This document shows positions 1 to 6,697 of a DNA stretch of 8,218 nucleotides, piece by piece. The stretch's first letter is position 1, and each line of letters starts with the position of its first letter. This DNA is from Solirubrobacterales bacterium. GTDB taxonomy: Bacteria > Actinomycetota > Thermoleophilia > Solirubrobacterales > Solirubrobacteraceae. A model generated the notes under the pieces. The model had not been told where the DNA came from. It did not search any database and saw only the letters and a list, made by a program, of their open reading frames with translations. A program made the translations under genes and the position numbers. The stretch lies in the NCBI GenBank assembly GCA_003244035.1, contig QHBV01000161.1, forward strand, positions 1 to 8,218. Reading direction: 5' to 3'.

Positions 1-306
1 GGCGACTTCAACCCGATCCACATCGACGAGGGCTTCGCCAAGCAGGTGGGCCTGCCCGGGCGGATCCTGCACGGGCTGTGGACGATGGCCCAGGTTGCGC
101 GCGCGCACACCGAGGCGGCCGGCGGGCCGCAGGCGCTCGAGCGCCTGAGCGTTCAGTTCCGCGGGATGGGGAGGATGGGCGAGGAGATCGTGGTCAGCGG
201 GACGGTGCGTGAGCTTCAGGACGGCGTCGCGGTCGTCGACTCCGAAGCCGAGCAGTCAGGCCAGCGAATCGTCCGCCGCGCGGTCGCTGAGCTGCGAGCC
301 GGCTGA
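1..306 (+). CDS. MaoC/HadB-like (R)-specific hydratase, 3' part only
   Basis: The gene enters from the left edge in frame 1 and ends at TGA 304-306; 101 codons are visible. The first visible residues, GDFNPIH, match the hydratase 2 motif of MaoC-like hot-dog proteins, in which the Asp and His (visible residues 2 and 7) form the catalytic pair that hydrates or dehydrates an acyl-CoA or acyl-ACP substrate. This is followed by GLPGRILHGLWTM, which resembles the 'GLP..IAHGMLTM' segment of mycobacterial HadB/HadC and PhaJ-type enzymes. The C-terminal part (LSVQFRGMGRMGEEIVVSGTV) fits the last beta strands of the hot-dog fold. The family call is secure. The actual substrate (fatty acid elongation, mycolate-like synthesis or beta-oxidation) cannot be told from this fragment. 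The N-terminal part and start codon lie outside the window. Confidence 0.88.
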   Translation, partial: GDFNPIHIDEGFAKQVGLPGRILHGLWTMAQVARAHTEAAGGPQALERLSVQFRGMGRMGEEIVVSGTVRELQDGVAVVDSEAEQSGQRIVRRAVAELRAG

Positions 307-351
307 GGCGGGCGCGGGCCGGACGCCGGGCGAGCGCGGAAACCCGCTTCC

Positions 352-357
352 TACAAT
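352..357 (+). promoter_or_regulatory. -10 element of a leaderless hrcA promoter
   Basis: TACAAT, preceded by C, lies in the 58-base gap after the hydratase gene. Exactly 7 bases separate it from GTG 365, so transcription would begin at or next to the start codon. No clear -35 hexamer is seen. No Shine-Dalgarno sequence precedes GTG 365, which supports a leaderless reading. Inferred from the sequence only. Confidence 0.6.
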
Positions 358-364
358 CAAGCGC

Positions 365-1375
365 GTGCTGACAGATCGCCAGGAGCTCGTGCTGCGCAGG
401 GTCGTCGAGGAGTACCTGGGGGCGGGGCTGCCGGTGGGCTCGCGGTCGCTCTCGGCCGAGTTCGAGTGGGGGCCGTCGACGATCCGACACGAGCTCGCGG
501 GCCTCGAGGAGCTGGGGCTGCTGGCCCACCCCCACACCTCTGCCGGGCGGGTACCGACCGAGGCAGGATACCGGTACTTCGTCGACCGGCTGCTGCCGGC
601 GCAGGATACGGGGCCGGGGCTGTCGCTGTCGCTCGTGCGCCGCGAGCTCGATGAGGCGATGCGCGCCACCACCGAGGCGCTCTCACAGGTCACGAACCTG
701 CTCGCGGTGGTAAGCGGGCCGCCGCTGCAGAGCTCGACGATCCGCCACGTCGAGGTGCTCGTGCTCCAGGCCCAGGTCCTGATGGTGGTCGTGATCACCT
801 CGACCGGTGGGGTGACCAAGCGCATCTTCACGTTCATCGACCCTGTGGATCCCGGGCTCGCCGAATGGGCCGCGAGCTACTTCAACGAACGCCTGGTCGG
901 CTTCGGCCTCGGGGCGCGCATGCTCCATCGGCGCCTGCACGACGCCTCGCTGTCGAGCACGGAGTCGGACTTTCTCACTGTGCTTGCGCCGGTCTTCACG
1001 GAGCTCGCCGAAGCCTCGCACGAGACCCTGTATGTCGAAGGCGCCTCGCGGCTGCTGCGGATCGACCGTGTCGGCGAGGTATCCGAGCTCGATGCCCTGA
1101 TGGACATGCTCGAGCGGCGGGTGACGCTGCTCGGGGTGCTGAGGATCGCGCTCTCTCAGCGTGACGTGCTCGTACGGATCGGCTCGGAGAACGATGCCCC
1201 GGCGCTCCAGTCGCGCGCGCTCGTGGCGGCCGGCTACGGGCTGCCGCAGCGCCGGCTCGGCGCGGTCTCGGTGATCGGGCCGCTGCGGATGGACTACGGC
1301 CGCGCGATCCGATCGGTCCGCGAGGCCGCATCCCAGCTCTCGACGTTCATCACCGACGTGTACGACGAACGATGA
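365..1375 (+). CDS. hrcA: Heat-inducible transcription repressor HrcA
   Basis: HrcA is a dimeric repressor that holds down chaperone genes by binding the CIRCE inverted repeat, and it depends on GroE for its active fold. The 336-residue length is typical. Residues 1-75 form the winged helix and carry the family signature: GPSTIRHELAGLEELGLL followed by HTSAGRVPTEAGYRYFVD. The C-terminal GPLRMDYGRAI (about 305-315) matches the conserved end of the family. The frame stays open upstream to GTG 209, but that extension lies inside the hydratase gene and has no homology to the family. GTG 365 starts at MLTDRQELVL, the usual N-terminus, and sits 7 bases after a -10 element. The ATGA overlap with dnaJ implies translational coupling. 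I see no CIRCE (TTAGCACTC-N9-GAGTGCTAA) upstream, so autoregulation is not evident here. The usual Asn of the TIRNE motif is His (TIRHE). Confidence 0.95.
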   Translation: MLTDRQELVLRRVVEEYLGAGLPVGSRSLSAEFEWGPSTIRHELAGLEELGLLAHPHTSAGRVPTEAGYRYFVDRLLPAQDTGPGLSLSLVRRELDEAMRATTEALSQVTNLLAVVSGPPLQSSTIRHVEVLVLQAQVLMVVVITSTGGVTKRIFTFIDPVDPGLAEWAASYFNERLVGFGLGARMLHRRLHDASLSSTESDFLTVLAPVFTELAEASHETLYVEGASRLLRIDRVGEVSELDALMDMLERRVTLLGVLRIALSQRDVLVRIGSENDAPALQSRALVAAGYGLPQRRLGAVSVIGPLRMDYGRAIRSVREAASQLSTFITDVYDER

Positions 1376-2517
1376 GTGCGACGCGTGATTATTACGACGT
1401 CCTCGGCGTCGCGCGGACCGCCGGCGAGGGCGAGATCAAGAAGGCGTTCCGTCGGCTCGCGCGTGAGCTGCACCCCGATGTCAACCGCCACGACCCGGAG
1501 GCGGAGGCGAAGTTCAAGCAGGCCGCCGAGGCGTACGAGGTGCTCTCGGATGCCCAGCGGCGGGCCACGTACGACCGCTACGGTCACGACGGCCTGCGCA
1601 GCGGCGGTTACGCGCCGAACTTCGAGGGGTTCGGCTCGGTGGCCGACATCTTCGAGGCGTTCTTCGGGGGCGGGGGGTTTGGCAGCGCGTTCGGTGGCGC
1701 GGGTGGTGGCGGCGCGGTCCAGGGGGGAGATGTCGCGGCGACGATCGAGATCGACCTCGCGCAGGCCGCGCAGGGGTGCAGCGCCGAGGTCAGCTACGAC
1801 GCGGTCTCGCTGTGTGATCACTGCCGGGGCAACGGCGCCGAGCCGGGCACGCCGATCGAGAAGTGCTCGCGATGCGGTGGGGCCGGTCAGCTCCGCGCGG
1901 TCACCCGCACGCCGTTCGGGCAGGTCGTGCGGGCGGCCGCCTGCGATGTCTGCGGAGGCGAGGGCCGGGTCCCGCGCAACCCGTGCAAGGCCTGCCGAGG
2001 GCGCGGGCGCAAGGTGGAGCCGATCAAGGTCTCGGTCGATGTCCCCGCCGGGATCGACGACGGGCAGCGGATCCGGATCACCGGTCGCGGCCACGACGGC
2101 GAACGTGGCGGCCCGTCGGGTGACCTGTACGTGCTCATCCGCATCCGGGAGGACCCCCGCTTCGTGCGAGACGGCGACGATCTCGTGACCGCGGTCGATG
2201 TGCAGGCGCCGCTCGCGGCGCTGGGCACGACGGTGGAGGTGCCGACAATCGACGGGTTGGCCGAGCTCGAGATCCCTGCCGGAACCCAGCCGCACGCCAC
2301 TTTGATCGTCCGTGGCGCCGGGATGCCGGCGCTCCGGGGCAGGCACAGGGGGAACGTGCGCGTCGTGGTCAACGTCGTGATCCCACGCCGGCTGGACCGC
2401 GAGCAACGAGAGCTGATGGAGCGGCTGGCCAAGACGATGACGCACGACAACCTGCGCACCGACGAGGGCGTGTTCGCGAAGCTGAGGCGCGCCTTCGGCG
2501 GCGGCGCCGGCGGTTGA
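1372..2517 (+). CDS. dnaJ: Chaperone protein DnaJ (Hsp40)
   Basis: DnaJ is a cytoplasmic co-chaperone that delivers unfolded clients to DnaK and stimulates its ATPase. The domain order is complete over 381 residues. It begins with a J domain at about 5-70, with the HPD motif at 34-36. A short Gly/Phe-rich linker follows (about 75-118). The zinc-binding region has four CxxCxGxG repeats, with cysteine pairs at 148/151, 165/168, 191/194 and 205/208. The rest is the two-part client-binding and dimerisation region, with GDLYVLIRIREDPRF and the typical IPAGTQPH segment. ATG 1372 overlaps the hrcA stop (ATGA) and has no Shine-Dalgarno sequence, so translation is probably coupled to hrcA. dnaK and grpE are absent from the window, as is common for the second, hrcA-linked dnaJ of actinobacteria. 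Nothing looks broken. Confidence 0.96.
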   Translation: MSATRDYYDVLGVARTAGEGEIKKAFRRLARELHPDVNRHDPEAEAKFKQAAEAYEVLSDAQRRATYDRYGHDGLRSGGYAPNFEGFGSVADIFEAFFGGGGFGSAFGGAGGGGAVQGGDVAATIEIDLAQAAQGCSAEVSYDAVSLCDHCRGNGAEPGTPIEKCSRCGGAGQLRAVTRTPFGQVVRAAACDVCGGEGRVPRNPCKACRGRGRKVEPIKVSVDVPAGIDDGQRIRITGRGHDGERGGPSGDLYVLIRIREDPRFVRDGDDLVTAVDVQAPLAALGTTVEVPTIDGLAELEIPAGTQPHATLIVRGAGMPALRGRHRGNVRVVVNVVIPRRLDREQRELMERLAKTMTHDNLRTDEGVFAKLRRAFGGGAGG

Positions 2518-3341
2518 TCCGCCTCGCGGTCCGAGTCCAGCGCCGGCAGGCCGAGCTCGTGCTCGCCGAGCTGCTCGACCTCGCGCCGAGCGGGGTCGAG
2601 GAGGTCGACGCTGGGCGCGACATCGTCGAGTACGCCGTCTACGGAGCGCCGGGGGAGCTGCCGGCGCTGCCGGACCTGAAGGCGGCCGCCGGCGAGGCGC
2701 TCGTCGAGGTCAGCACGTCGGAGATCGCCGACGACTGGTCCGAACGCTGGCGCGCCTTCCACCAGCCGCTCGTGCTCGCCCCCAGGCTCACGGTTCGTCC
2801 TCCCTGGGAGCCGCCGGGCCACACCGAGATCGACCTCGTGATCGACCCCGGTCAGGCTTTCGGCACTGGAGCCCACGCGACCACGCGGCTGTGCCTGGAG
2901 CTGATCCTCGAGCTCGATGCCAATGATGCTGCTGGAGGCTCGTTCCTCGACCTGGGGTGCGGCTCAGGCGTGCTCGCGATCACGGCGGCGAAGCTCGGGT
3001 GGGCGTCGGTGCTCGCGGTCGACAACGACCCGGCGGCGCTGGTGGCGACGCGGACGAATGCCGAGGTGAACCAGGCCGCGATCGACATTCGTGGGCTCGA
3101 CTTGCGGGTCGAGCCCACGCCTGGCGCGGATACGGTCGCCGCCAACCTGCTCGGGCCGCTTCTGCTCGGGTGGGCCGAGCGGCTGGCGGGCGCCCCGGAT
3201 CCGCCCGCGCGTGTGATCGCAAGCGGGCTGCTCTTGGCCGAAGCCGACCGCGTTGCCGCCGCGTTCACGACAAGCGGCCTGATCGAGCTCCGCCGCCGCG
3301 CTCGCGGGGAGTGGGCTGTGGTGCTGCTCGGGCGGGGCTAG
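2514..3341 (+). CDS. prmA: Ribosomal protein L11 methyltransferase PrmA
   Basis: PrmA is a SAM-dependent enzyme that trimethylates ribosomal protein L11. The 275-residue product has an N-terminal substrate-binding part (RQAELVLAELLDLAPSGVEEV, typical 'L..L...GVEE' pattern). After it come DPGQAFGTGAHATT (111-124), the PrmA signature loop, and the SAM-binding motif I LDLGCGSG (145-152). The acidic motif II is AVDNDPAAL (168-176), NLLGPLL (211-217) matches the conserved NIL-x-PL catalytic segment, and the end is GEWAVVLLGR. The start is TTG 2514, overlapping the dnaJ stop as TTGA. No better in-frame start gives the conserved N-terminus, and a G-rich CGGCGG lies directly upstream. rsmE, the usual follower of prmA or dnaJ in many bacteria, is not present here; the CAP gene follows instead. 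Confidence 0.93.
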   Translation: MIRLAVRVQRRQAELVLAELLDLAPSGVEEVDAGRDIVEYAVYGAPGELPALPDLKAAAGEALVEVSTSEIADDWSERWRAFHQPLVLAPRLTVRPPWEPPGHTEIDLVIDPGQAFGTGAHATTRLCLELILELDANDAAGGSFLDLGCGSGVLAITAAKLGWASVLAVDNDPAALVATRTNAEVNQAAIDIRGLDLRVEPTPGADTVAANLLGPLLLGWAERLAGAPDPPARVIASGLLLAEADRVAAAFTTSGLIELRRRARGEWAVVLLGRG

Positions 3342-3376
3342 AAGCGCAGATTGGACACAGCCCGCTCGGGTGCTGC

Positions 3377-3382
3377 TAGGTT
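3377..3382 (+). promoter_or_regulatory. Putative -10 element of the CAP-domain gene
   Basis: TAGGTT, preceded by C, lies in the 50-base gap after prmA and ends 9 bases before GTG 3392. Transcripts would have a leader of only about two bases. TGGACA at 3352-3357 could act as -35, though the spacing of 19 bases is longer than ideal. The element suggests that the secreted protein is transcribed separately from hrcA-dnaJ-prmA. Confidence 0.45.
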
Positions 3383-3391
3383 TTCGCGCCA

Positions 3392-5173
3392 GTGTCGCGC
3401 TGGGTAGATCCGAGATGCCTTCGCGTGGCCAGAATGCGACGGGGCTGGTCGCTGGTTGGTGGCTGGACCCTCGCGGTGGTGTCCGCGCTGGCCCTCGCCG
3501 TGCCGCCAGCGTCGTCCGCTTCGGACATCGATCCGGCGACGGGAGAACCGAGCCTCAATCAGGAACCGACCGCGGCTGCGCAATCCTGCGCCAACGCAGC
3601 CGGCGCGACGCCCACCTGCATGGCTGCGCTGCTTGCGAGCATCGACGCAGCCCGCGCGGATGAAGGCATCGCGCCGATGACGCTGCCGCCGGCGTTCAGC
3701 AATCTGTCAGCCCCAGAGCAGCTGCTCACGCTCGCCGACCTCGAGCGCATCGACCGCGGGCTGGCGCCGATCGCCGGGCTCTCGCCGCAGCTCGATGCCG
3801 ACGCCCAGCAGGGCGCGGACATAAACGGTGATCCAAGCGGCCCGTCTGGCTATTCGTGGGCAAGCAACTGGTCCGGTGCCGCGCTGTCGCTCTTCAACGA
3901 CTTCTCCTGGATGTACGACGATGGCCCCGGCTCGCCCAACATCGGTTGTTCGGGACCGCGGACCGACGGGTGCTGGGGCCACCGGGCCAACATCCTTGGC
4001 CAGTACCAGACGCCCATCGGCATGGGGGCGGCGGCAAGCGGCGACAGCCAGACGCAGCTGTTCGTCGCCGGGTACCAGCCGTCGTTGCCCGGTGGGCCCG
4101 ACCTTGCGGGCGAGCCGCTGTGGTCCTCGATCGCACGGACGCTGCCCGTCGGAGTCTCTCCCGGCGCCATCCGGCTCTCCGGGGGGTTGAGCACTGCAAC
4201 GGTCCGCGTGTGGGCCTCAGGCGAGCCCATGGTAGTCCGCGCATCGATCGCAACAAAGCAGTCCCGCTGGACGGTGAAGCCCTCCACGTGCGATCTGCAG
4301 GCCGGCTCGAGTTGCGTTGTGACCGTCTCCGTCTCGGCCCCCGCCGTTCCGTCCGATGCGACGCTGACGCTCGCCGGCCCGAATGGGCCGCAATCCGTCG
4401 CGCTCGTTCACACGGTTCCCGAGCAGGTCGCGGCGCGTCTGCGCAGTCGCACAGTTCGGGTTCGCTCATCGGCGCGCGTGATCGGGACCTTGAAGCCCGG
4501 CGTGGGCCATCGACGCGTGCTCCTGCAGGTGGCACAGGGAGACCACTGGCGGACCGTGTCCAGATCGCTGACGGATGCGCGCGGCCGCTTCACGCTGATC
4601 GATCATCCGCGCCGGGCTGGACTGCGCCGCTACCGCGTCCTGGTGGCGGCGGCGGGCGGCTACGAGGGCGCCGATTCGAGGCCGTTGATCCTGCGAGGGA
4701 CGCACGCCGTCGCTGACGCCGGCGGGGCTATGCTCACCCGGGTGACCGTCACCGACCAGGTTCGCACCGACATCACGACCGCGATGAAGGCTGGCGAGAA
4801 GCGGCGCGTCGGCGCGCTGCGGCTGGTGCTCTCCGAGCTGCAGAAGGCCTTCAAGGAGGGTGGCGGCGACGAGCTAGCGGTGCTCCGGCGGGAGCGCAAG
4901 CGCCGGCTCGAGGCGGCTGCGCAGTTTCGCGACGGCGGCCGGCCCGAGCTCGCCGAGCAGGAGGAGTCCGAGGCGCAGATGATCGAGCACTACCTTCCCG
5001 CCGAGCTCGCCGACGCGGAGCTCGAGGCGATCGTCGCGGCGGCGGTCGCGGAGACCGGGGCCAGCGGCACCAAGGACATGGGTCAGGTGATGAAGGCGGT
5101 GATGGCGAGGGCCGGCGGCCGCGCCGACGGCAAGCGCGCGTCCGCGCGGGTGCGCGAGGCATTGGGTGCGTAG
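3392..5173 (+). CDS. Secreted CAP-domain protein, open in frame into YqeY
   Basis: The frame starts at GTG 3392, 9 bases after a -10-like element. ATG 3434 is an alternative that gives a more compact signal peptide. Residues 15-43 form a signal peptide: MRRGWS, a hydrophobic core (LAVVSALALAV), then PPASSA with cleavage likely after A43. Residues 75-230 resemble the CAP (SCP/PR-1) fold of actinobacterial surface proteins. Key parts are SWASNWSG, FSWMYDDGPGSPN, GCWGHRANIL (193-202) and IGMGAA. Two beta-sandwich segments follow (about 255-342 and 348-434), the second with the pattern 'V.GTL.PG...R.VLLQ...GDHWRTV' and 'T.ARGRFTL'. Cysteine pairs 65/76, 186/194 and 300/308 could form disulfides, as expected outside the cell. 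The role is unknown. No stop separates this protein from YqeY (residues 451-593). The natural end of the last beta domain would be near residue 434, about base 4693. Confidence 0.8.
   Translation: MSRWVDPRCLRVARMRRGWSLVGGWTLAVVSALALAVPPASSASDIDPATGEPSLNQEPTAAAQSCANAAGATPTCMAALLASIDAARADEGIAPMTLPPAFSNLSAPEQLLTLADLERIDRGLAPIAGLSPQLDADAQQGADINGDPSGPSGYSWASNWSGAALSLFNDFSWMYDDGPGSPNIGCSGPRTDGCWGHRANILGQYQTPIGMGAAASGDSQTQLFVAGYQPSLPGGPDLAGEPLWSSIARTLPVGVSPGAIRLSGGLSTATVRVWASGEPMVVRASIATKQSRWTVKPSTCDLQAGSSCVVTVSVSAPAVPSDATLTLAGPNGPQSVALVHTVPEQVAARLRSRTVRVRSSARVIGTLKPGVGHRRVLLQVAQGDHWRTVSRSLTDARGRFTLIDHPRRAGLRRYRVLVAAAGGYEGADSRPLILRGTHAVADAGGAMLTRVTVTDQVRTDITTAMKAGEKRRVGALRLVLSELQKAFKEGGGDELAVLRRERKRRLEAAAQFRDGGRPELAEQEESEAQMIEHYLPAELADAELEAIVAAAVAETGASGTKDMGQVMKAVMARAGGRADGKRASARVREALGA
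4729..4734 (+). promoter_or_regulatory. Internal -10 element for leaderless yqeY
   Basis: TATGCT, preceded by C, has exactly 7 bases between it and GTG 4742, the same geometry as at hrcA. It sits inside the long CAP-YqeY open frame, just after the last beta domain. No convincing -35 is seen. If it is active, YqeY is made alone from a transcript that begins at its start codon. Confidence 0.5.
4742..5173 (+). CDS. yqeY: GatB/YqeY domain protein
   Basis: This is a stand-alone YqeY protein of 143 residues, close to the usual length of about 150. YqeY shares a helical domain with the tail of GatB, the Asp/Glu-tRNA amidotransferase subunit that contacts tRNA; its own cellular role is not settled. 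The family pattern is clear: an N-terminal TDITTAMKAGEKRRVGALRLV, then LRRERKRRLEAAAQFRDGGR, EQEESEAQMIEHYLPAELAD, TGASGTKDMGQVMKAVMARA and GRADGKRASARVREAL at the end. GTG 4742 is chosen because it yields MTVTDQVRTD, fits the family start and lies 7 bases after TATGCT. ATG 4730, four codons earlier, is a weaker alternative. The same frame is open upstream into the CAP gene, so a fused product is formally possible. The stop TAG 5171-5173 overlaps the phoH start by 8 bases. Confidence 0.88.
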   Translation: MTVTDQVRTDITTAMKAGEKRRVGALRLVLSELQKAFKEGGGDELAVLRRERKRRLEAAAQFRDGGRPELAEQEESEAQMIEHYLPAELADAELEAIVAAAVAETGASGTKDMGQVMKAVMARAGGRADGKRASARVREALGA

Positions 5174-6137
5174 GCTGCTCGAGCTCGAGAACGCCGTCGC
5201 CGCCGAGCTGGCCGGCTCAGAGGATGCCGTGCTGCGCACGCTCGAGGGGCACCTCGACTGCGATGTCTACCTGCGCGGCAACGTGCTCACGCTCGAAGGT
5301 GACGCTGCGGCGGTCGACGCGGCCGTGACCGTCGTCAGCGAGCTCTCAGAGCTGATCGCGCAGGGGCACGAGATCGCCCCGGGCACGATCGAGGCCGTCA
5401 CGCGCGCGCTCGACGAGCACGAGTCCCCTGCGCGGATCCTCGAGGATGTGGTCTGGCGCCATCGCGCCACCAAGGTCGCGCCCAAGACGCTCAACCAGAA
5501 GCGCTACGTCGACTCGATCCGCGAGCACACGATCACCTTCGGGATCGGCCCGGCGGGCACCGGCAAGACGTTCCTCGCGGTGGCGCTCGCGGCGGCAGCG
5601 CTGCAGCGGCGCGAGGTCAACCGGATCATCCTCACCCGCCCGGCGGTCGAAGCCGGCGAGCGGCTGGGTTTCCTGCCCGGCGACCTGATGGCGAAGGTCG
5701 ACCCCTACCTGCGCCCTCTGTTCGACGCGCTGCACGACATGCTCGAGCCCGAGCGCGTCTCCCAACATCTCGAGCGCGGCGTGATCGAGGTCGCGCCGCT
5801 GGCATTCATGCGGGGTAGGACGCTCAATGACAGCTTCATCATCCTCGACGAGGCGCAGAATACGAGCCCCGAGCAGATGAAGATGTTCCTGACCAGGCTC
5901 GGCTTCAACTCGAGGATGGTCATTACCGGCGACATCACGCAGATCGACCTGCCCGGCGAGCAGGACTCCGGCCTGGTCGTCGTCTCGGAGATCCTTGGGG
6001 CGGTGGACGGGATCGAGTTCGTCCGCTTCGGCGAGGAGGACGTCGTCCGCCACAAGCTGGTCAGGCGCATTGTCGCCGCCTATGCCGAGCACGGGCAGCG
6101 GATGGCGCCGGAGCTGTGGCCGCGCAAGCGGGCTTAG
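5166..6137 (+). CDS. phoH: PhoH family ATPase
   Basis: This is a cytoplasmic P-loop ATPase of the PhoH/YbeZ type, a partner of YbeY in ribosome and RNA metabolism; its precise substrate is not known. The product is 323 residues. Residues 20-65 form a KH-like part (LRTLEGHLDCDVYLRGNVLTLEGD), as in other bacterial PhoH proteins. Walker A is GPAGTGKT (128-135) and Walker B is FIILDEAQN (224-232). Other conserved stretches are LTRPAVEAGERLGFLPGD (156-173), KVDPYLRPLFDAL and the MVITGDITQIDLP segment (251-263). GTG 5166 starts within the end of yqeY, with GAGG at 5156-5159 as a suitable ribosome binding site, so phoH is probably translated in step with yqeY. The gene is followed 8 bases later by ybeY, the standard phoH-ybeY pair. 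Intact. Confidence 0.95.
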   Translation: MRRLLELENAVAAELAGSEDAVLRTLEGHLDCDVYLRGNVLTLEGDAAAVDAAVTVVSELSELIAQGHEIAPGTIEAVTRALDEHESPARILEDVVWRHRATKVAPKTLNQKRYVDSIREHTITFGIGPAGTGKTFLAVALAAAALQRREVNRIILTRPAVEAGERLGFLPGDLMAKVDPYLRPLFDALHDMLEPERVSQHLERGVIEVAPLAFMRGRTLNDSFIILDEAQNTSPEQMKMFLTRLGFNSRMVITGDITQIDLPGEQDSGLVVVSEILGAVDGIEFVRFGEEDVVRHKLVRRIVAAYAEHGQRMAPELWPRKRA

Positions 6138-6145
6138 GGCCGGGC

Positions 6146-6556
6146 GTGCCCGAGGACGAAGCGGTCGAGATCGAGGTCATCGGGCTCGAGGCTGTCGGCC
6201 CGGCGGGGCCGACGGCGGCTCAGGCGCGGCAGCTGTGTGCGCGCGCGCTGGCGCGGGCCGGGATCGACGCCGGCCATGTGGCAGTCGAGTTCGTCGACGC
6301 CCTGCGGATTCAGGAGCTCAATCGCGAGCATCGCGCAGTCGACGCCCCCACCGACGTGCTGTCGTTCGGGGTCGACGAGGGTGGCGCCTGCGCCGGCCCG
6401 CGGGAGCTCGGCGACATCGTGATCTGCCCTGCCCACACCGAGGACCTGCGCGAGGCGATCGTCCACGGGGCGCTGCACCTGACCGGGATGGACCACGAGG
6501 CCGACGAGGGTGAGATGCTGGCGCTACAGGCCGAGTTGCTGCGGTCGGCGCGGTGA
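6146..6556 (+). CDS. ybeY: Endoribonuclease YbeY
   Basis: YbeY is a metal-dependent single-strand endoribonuclease needed for 16S rRNA 3'-end maturation and ribosome quality control. The zinc-binding motif HGALHLTGMDH (107-117) supplies the three histidines H107, H111 and H117. Upstream are ELNREHRAVDAPTDVLSF, matching the family pattern 'LN..yR..d.pTDVLSF', and LGDIVIC. The product is 136 residues, a little short because of a compact N-terminus. The start GTG 6146 lies 8 bases after the phoH stop, with AGGG at 6136-6139 as a possible ribosome binding site. GTG 6116 is in frame and would add 10 residues overlapping phoH, but those residues do not look like family sequence. The usual aromatic of 'GyDH' is Met here. 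Confidence 0.94.
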   Translation: MPEDEAVEIEVIGLEAVGPAGPTAAQARQLCARALARAGIDAGHVAVEFVDALRIQELNREHRAVDAPTDVLSFGVDEGGACAGPRELGDIVICPAHTEDLREAIVHGALHLTGMDHEADEGEMLALQAELLRSAR

Positions 6557-6697
6557 GGCCGTACCTAGGATTCGTCGCATTGGTTCCTCCGTGCCTTGCT
6601 TAGACTTCCTATACCGAACGAGATCACCATGCCATCGCGAGGCGAGATGCGGTGTCGCAAGCCGAGCTGATGCGGACAGTGCCGAAGCAGGAACACT
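6557..6697 (+). other. ybeY-era intergenic region with promoter-like elements
   Basis: This 141-base stretch has visibly lower GC than its flanks. It holds TAGGAT at 6566-6571 (preceded by C, like the other -10 elements here), TAGACT at 6601-6606 and TATACC at 6610-6615. TTGGTT at 6580-6585 lies 15 bases before TAGACT. Any of these could start an era transcript with a leader of roughly 75-120 bases. Unlike hrcA or hisI, era has no -10 at leaderless distance but has AGGA at 6689-6692, 5 bases before GTG 6698. No terminator-like hairpin is visible. A short open frame, ATG 6629 to TGA 6670 (13 codons), is too small to support. Confidence 0.4.

Noticed and set aside
209..364. Upstream extension of hrcA to GTG 209
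   Set aside because: It overlaps the hydratase gene out of frame and lacks family similarity. GTG 365 gives the standard HrcA N-terminus and a fitting -10.
1664..1680. G-runs in the dnaJ Gly/Phe region (possible G-quadruplex or frameshift-prone site)
   Set aside because: They are explained by Gly codons; dnaJ stays in frame across the region with all downstream motifs intact.
1294..2445. Long minus-strand open frame (383 codons) opposite dnaJ
   Set aside because: It mirrors the codon structure of dnaJ, is rich in Arg/His/Asp without any domain pattern, and dnaJ itself is certain. It is a product of high GC.
5346..6092. Minus-strand open frame opposite phoH
   Set aside because: It is complementary to the conserved PhoH ATPase motifs and has no motif of its own.
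6629..6670. 13-codon open frame before era
   Set aside because: It has no clear ribosome site, no -10 at leaderless distance and no recognisable peptide.
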